Shown: one piece after another, positions 32,256 to 35,602 of the stretch
Layout: the number at the start of each line of letters is the position of its first letter
Numbering within the stretch: position 1 is the first letter of the stretch
Source of the DNA: JBECKR01 sp040235415
GTDB lineage: Bacteria; Acidobacteriota; Polarisedimenticolia; Polarisedimenticolales; Polarisedimenticolaceae
Assembly: GCA_040235415.1 (NCBI GenBank)
Contig: JBECKR010000312.1
Coordinates: 1-35,602 of the forward strand
DNA length: 35,602 nucleotides
Direction: 5' to 3'
Program-made: the position numbers and the translations under genes
The notes under the pieces: model-generated
The model's database searches: none
Told to the model about the DNA's origin: nothing
The model's input: the letters and a program-made list of their open reading frames with translations, nothing else

Positions 32256-34084
32256 GTCCCGAGATGACGGTCGAGGAAGCGCTCGAGCGCGCGGTAGAAG
32301 TCGAACGCGTTCTCCTCGTTGTGGAAGCCGTGGCCCTCGTCGTCCTTGACGATGTACTCGACCTCGACGCCGCGCTCCCGCAGCGCGGCGACGATCTGAT
32401 CCGACTCTTCCTTTCGGACGCGCGGATCGTTCGCGCCCTGAGCCACGAGCAGCGGCACGCGAATCCGGTTCGCGTTGAACAACGGCGAGGTGGCGCGGAA
32501 CCGCTCCGCGTCCCGCTCCGGGTGGCCGACCATCTCGTACATCATTTCGAGGAACGGTTTCCAGTACGGCGGGAACGCCGCGATCCACGTGAACAGGTTC
32601 GCGACCCCGACGTAGCTCACGCCGCAAGCGTAGAGCTCGGGAGTGCGGGTCAGCCCCGACAGCGCCGCGTAGCCGCCGTAGCTGCCGCCGTAGATCGCGA
32701 CGCGGCCCGGATCGGCGATGCCGTGCTCGATCGCCCACGCGACGCCGTCCGTGATGTCGTCCTGCATAGCGAGTCCCCACTGTCCGAACCCCGCCTCGAG
32801 GAACTTGCGGCCGTACCCGGTCGAGCTCCGGAAGTTGACGTTCAGCACGGCGTAGCCTCGGTTCGCCAGGAATTGCACCTCCGGGTCGAATCCCCAGACA
32901 TCACGGTGCCACGGCCCGCCGTGAGGATGGACGACCATCGGCACCGGGGAGTCGACGGCGGTCCGCGGACGGGTCAGGTATCCGTGGATCTCGAGACCGT
33001 CCCTCGCGCGGTATACGATCGGCTCGACCTCCGCCATCTCGCGCTCGTCGAGCCACGGGGAGATGTCGAAGAGCTTCCGGATCGCGAGCGGGCCCTCCTC
33101 GGGCGCCTCGAGCAGGTGGTAGTCGCCGAGCGAGCGGTCGCTGCCGGAAAACACGACGTAGCGTGTCTCGTCGCGGGAGTGCGACACGATGCGGTTGAAT
33201 CGGCCCGGCAGGCGCTCGTCGAGGAACCGTTGGATCTCGGCGCGGCGGGTCTCGAAAAAGCGGTACGCGGGCTTCGCCGTCTGGTACAGCACTCCGGTGA
33301 TCGTCTTCCGGCGTTTGGAATGAAGGAGTGTCGAGACGTCGACTTCCGGATGCTCGAAGATCGCCTTGCCCTCCCGTCCGGTCTCGAGGTCGTACTCGAA
33401 GATCGCCCTGCGGTCCCGTCCGACGTTCGAGGAGACGTAGATCGCACGGTCGTCGAACGTGAAGAACAGCGGACTCGCCGACTCCTTGAAGTCATACGTC
33501 GCGACCGTTCGCCAGGCATCGTCCTCGGTCTCGCGGTACAGGATGCTCGTGTTGACGCCGTCGGTCGTCTGGGCCAGCCGTAGCCGGCCGGCGTGGTCCG
33601 TGATCCAGGACTGTACGTTGCCGGGATTCTCCGCGACGAGCGTGGTCTCGCCGGACCGGACGTCGAGCCGATAGACGTCGAAGATCTCCGGGTTCCTGCG
33701 GTTCATTTGGAACAGGATCTCGTCGTCGATCTCCTCGAGATCGTCGACGATTCCGCACTTGACGCCCTCGTAGGGCGTGAGGTCGAGCGGCTCGGATCCG
33801 TCGCGCCCGACGGCGTACAGGCGGTAGTTCTCGTCACCGCCGCTGTCCTGAACGTGGATCAGGCGGTCATCGCTCGCCCAGAGGTAGCCCGCGACGTCGC
33901 GTTCGCGGGCGTCGGTCACGCGGATCTCCTCGCCCGTCTCGAGATCGCGCACCCACACGTTGAGACGCCGCTCGTGCGGGGCGAGGAACGCGAGGTGCCG
34001 CCCCGAGGGAGACAGCTCGAGGTCGATGCGCTCGGGCTTGCGGAAAAAATCCTCGAGCGGGATGCGTCGGGTCAAGGTCGTCAC
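32234..34084 (-). CDS. S9-family peptidase (prolyl oligopeptidase / acylaminoacyl peptidase type)
   Basis: A 616-residue serine peptidase with an N-terminal beta-propeller (about 1-350, with repeated WVRDLETGEE and YRLDVRSGETTL blade motifs) and a C-terminal alpha/beta-hydrolase domain. The triad is Ser468 (GGSYGGYAAL), Asp553 (GANDPRV) and His585 (DEGHGF), complete. No signal peptide is seen, so it is likely cytoplasmic, degrading short peptides. The GTG start overlaps the upstream lipoprotein stop by GTGA. The last residues VSDTGV and the stop are coded by the palindromic repeat. Confidence 0.92.
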   Translation of the reverse strand: MTTLTRRIPLEDFFRKPERIDLELSPSGRHLAFLAPHERRLNVWVRDLETGEEIRVTDARERDVAGYLWASDDRLIHVQDSGGDENYRLYAVGRDGSEPLDLTPYEGVKCGIVDDLEEIDDEILFQMNRRNPEIFDVYRLDVRSGETTLVAENPGNVQSWITDHAGRLRLAQTTDGVNTSILYRETEDDAWRTVATYDFKESASPLFFTFDDRAIYVSSNVGRDRRAIFEYDLETGREGKAIFEHPEVDVSTLLHSKRRKTITGVLYQTAKPAYRFFETRRAEIQRFLDERLPGRFNRIVSHSRDETRYVVFSGSDRSLGDYHLLEAPEEGPLAIRKLFDISPWLDEREMAEVEPIVYRARDGLEIHGYLTRPRTAVDSPVPMVVHPHGGPWHRDVWGFDPEVQFLANRGYAVLNVNFRSSTGYGRKFLEAGFGQWGLAMQDDITDGVAWAIEHGIADPGRVAIYGGSYGGYAALSGLTRTPELYACGVSYVGVANLFTWIAAFPPYWKPFLEMMYEMVGHPERDAERFRATSPLFNANRIRVPLLVAQGANDPRVRKEESDQIVAALRERGVEVEYIVKDDEGHGFHNEENAFDFYRALERFLDRHLGTVSDTGV

Positions 34085-35445
34085 GGGTCCCTCCGGTCGT
34101 CGGTGCGGTCCGGCTCGAGCAGGATCTCGAGGATCCGCCGCTGGGCCGCCGGGTTGAGGATCATCTCGAAGTGCTTGTCGTCGATCCATGTGGTCGGCGC
34201 GGCGATCGCGGCGCGCTCGTCGGGCGCCAAGGCCTCCTGGCTCTCGATCGTGGCGTGACCGTCTCCCGGGGACGTCGCCGCCGCGGACAAGATCGGGTCG
34301 CGATCGACCCGGCGGTCGCCGGCGAACCAGGTGTGCGGGCGTCCGGCCCCGGTGCTGACGACCGCTCGCGCGGGAGTCGGGCGGTACGCGCTCTCGATGA
34401 GGTAGAACCGGGTCGGCGCGGGAGCGGGTGCGTCGCGCAACATCACGTCCTGCAGTCGCCGCGCACGGACCAACGCCGACGACAGAAACTCCCACCGGGT
34501 ATCCGGGTCCCCGAACAGATCGGTGCGACCGGCCCGTCGCAACCGATCGGCGGTCCCCGGGGCGAACACCGACCATCCGAACCGCTCCCAGCTCTCCGGT
34601 GCAAACAGGTCGGCGTCGAGCGGCCGCCCGCGCTCGTCGACGATCGCGTGCTCGAGGTAGCCGGGGAGCGCCTCGTAAAGCGACGGGAAGGTGAAGAACA
34701 CCTCCGCACGGAACCGCCGCCCGACCGCGCGTACGTAGCGGCGCCCGCGATCCATCGCCTTGAGCACGCGGATCGCTCCGCCGTTCGCCGTCCCGACGAG
34801 CACGAGCTTGTCGACGACGACGTCGGACGGCCGTGGCGCGTCGCCGGATTCCGCGTGCTCGAGCGGCGCTCCCCCGTACTTCACGAAGTAGCGCGCGATC
34901 CGGGCGGCGTTGCTCTGGACGACGAGGTCGACGTGGAGCACGTCCTCCCCCCGCGCGACCCGCAGGCGCTCGAGCGCGGCCGACAGCCTCTGCGCGGTCT
35001 CGACGTTGCCGAGCCGCCAGTCGTAGGCGAACGCGAAGAACGTCTCGCCCGCTTGCGGCGCGTCGAGATCGCCGGTGAGGTATCCGTTCGCCTCCATGAG
35101 CCGCCGGATCGTGCCGTAGACACGCACCGGGTAGATTCCGAGGACGCGCAAGCTCCACAGCGGGCCGCCCGCGACGGCGGCCGGCACGTCGCCGGAGATC
35201 GGCAGCGCGACCTCGTAGCCGCCGTCGCGCGGGACGAACAGGGACGCGCCGTCCCCCCAGACGATCTCGCCGGTCTTGCGGTCGACCAGGCGCGTCCCCG
35301 TGAGGCCCGGGATCAGCACGACCGGGGTCTTGCGCTCGAGCGAGCGCAGCGGCTCGAGCACCGGGGGCCGCCTCGGTACGCACGCGACCGCGCACGCCAG
35401 GAGGAGCGCGATCGTGACGGCTCGTCGAGCGGGTCGTGGGGGCAA
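34081..35445 (-). CDS. LCAT-like alpha/beta-hydrolase lipoprotein
   Basis: A 454-residue protein related to lecithin:cholesterol acyltransferase/PDAT. The N-terminus is a lipoprotein signal (ALLLACAVAC, lipobox Cys near residue 18 or 22), so it is likely anchored in the envelope. The hydrolase part starts TPVVLIPGLTGTRLVD (oxyanion strand), with the predicted nucleophile in HVDLVVQSNAARIARYF, LVLVGTANGGA following, and DGHATIESQEAL resembling the Asp region. The nucleophile elbow reads QSNAA instead of the usual GHSMGG, so the serine is present but the context is unusual. TTG 35445 is preceded by GGAGG five bases away. It is coupled to the S9 peptidase. Confidence 0.78.
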   Translation of the reverse strand: MPPRPARRAVTIALLLACAVACVPRRPPVLEPLRSLERKTPVVLIPGLTGTRLVDRKTGEIVWGDGASLFVPRDGGYEVALPISGDVPAAVAGGPLWSLRVLGIYPVRVYGTIRRLMEANGYLTGDLDAPQAGETFFAFAYDWRLGNVETAQRLSAALERLRVARGEDVLHVDLVVQSNAARIARYFVKYGGAPLEHAESGDAPRPSDVVVDKLVLVGTANGGAIRVLKAMDRGRRYVRAVGRRFRAEVFFTFPSLYEALPGYLEHAIVDERGRPLDADLFAPESWERFGWSVFAPGTADRLRRAGRTDLFGDPDTRWEFLSSALVRARRLQDVMLRDAPAPAPTRFYLIESAYRPTPARAVVSTGAGRPHTWFAGDRRVDRDPILSAAATSPGDGHATIESQEALAPDERAAIAAPTTWIDDKHFEMILNPAAQRRILEILLEPDRTDDRRDP

Positions 35446-35463
35446 GGAGACCTCCAGCCCGCC

Positions 35464-35469
35464 ATTCTA
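35464..35469 (-). promoter_or_regulatory. Candidate -10 (TAGAAT) for the LCAT-S9-Nudix run
   Basis: Minus-strand GGTAGAAT 18 bases before the TTG start at 35445. The remaining sequence to the window end (35470-35602) shows no gene that I can support. Confidence 0.4.
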
Positions 35470-35602
35470 CCTACCGTGGCGCGCAGCCTGGTACGTCCGC
35501 CGGCGGCCACCCGGCGTCCGCCCGCGGCCGCCGCCGTCAGCCCGCCCCGCGTTGCAGCCCTGCAACGTCTCACGGAATCAGCTGTTTGTGCGATTCGTGC
35601 TC

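Noticed and set aside
32256..32780. Upstream extension of the Nudix frame
   Set aside because: It is an out-of-frame shadow of the S9 peptidase; the Nudix protein is complete from ATG 32213.

Overview
This is a high-GC (roughly two-thirds to 70% GC), densely coding bacterial chromosome segment. It carries no rRNA, tRNA, CRISPR array, prophage or recognisable plasmid or phage module. The gene set (HrpB helicase, family B DNA polymerase II, Aat/ClpS/ClpA, ArgR, a lipoprotein with a lipobox, MscS) points to a Gram-negative-type organism. I would guess Acidobacteriota or Myxococcota, but the sequence alone does not settle this. Same-strand genes commonly join by 4-base stop/start overlaps (ATGA, GTGA and, unusually, TTGA), and many starts are GTG or TTG.

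Layout, left to right. 1-3876 (minus strand): thymidylate synthase, dihydrofolate reductase, a nitrilase-type amidohydrolase, a GNAT acetyltransferase and a secreted protein cut by the window edge. 4139-5038 (+): a REP-associated (Y1/HUH) tyrosine transposase. 5091-9008 (+): HrpB helicase, a 77-residue protein with a sliding-clamp-binding-like QLELF motif, and an orphan ATP-grasp enzyme. 9049-11103 (-): secreted DPTW-repeat protein, Rieske ferredoxin-like protein and a PLP threonine/serine dehydratase. 11175-12344 (+): M29-type aminopeptidase. 12374-13413 (-): FKBP-type prolyl isomerase and a small membrane protein. 13601-15153 (+): ADP-ribosylglycohydrolase and glutathione S-transferase. 15181-18496 (-): aat-clpS-clpA, an N-degron pathway operon. 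18575-20200 (+): glycosyltransferase and MscS channel. 20221-24116 (-): cation/proton antiporter with RCK domains, inositol-phosphatase-like enzyme, 2OG-Fe(II) oxygenase and GNAT. 24218-24853 (+): secreted protein of unknown function. 24844-31606 (-): MgtC/DUF4010 membrane protein, DNA polymerase II, and argR-argG-argH with a palindromic operator. 31686-35445 (-): LCAT-like lipoprotein, S9 prolyl-oligopeptidase-family peptidase and Nudix hydrolase.

The most unusual structure is a dispersed element of two abutting 13-bp odd palindromes (GGTGTCAGACACC and GGTGTCTGACACC in either order). It occurs three times in full (14509, 26164, 32230) and once as a half-site (15158), always at gene ends. In two cases it supplies the stop codon, so two unrelated enzymes end in the same residues VSDTGV. 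A transposase of the REP-associated class at 4139-5038 is a plausible but unproven partner. A second short repeat with core TCCCAGGTT occurs seven times, all between 2.1 and 9.1 kb.
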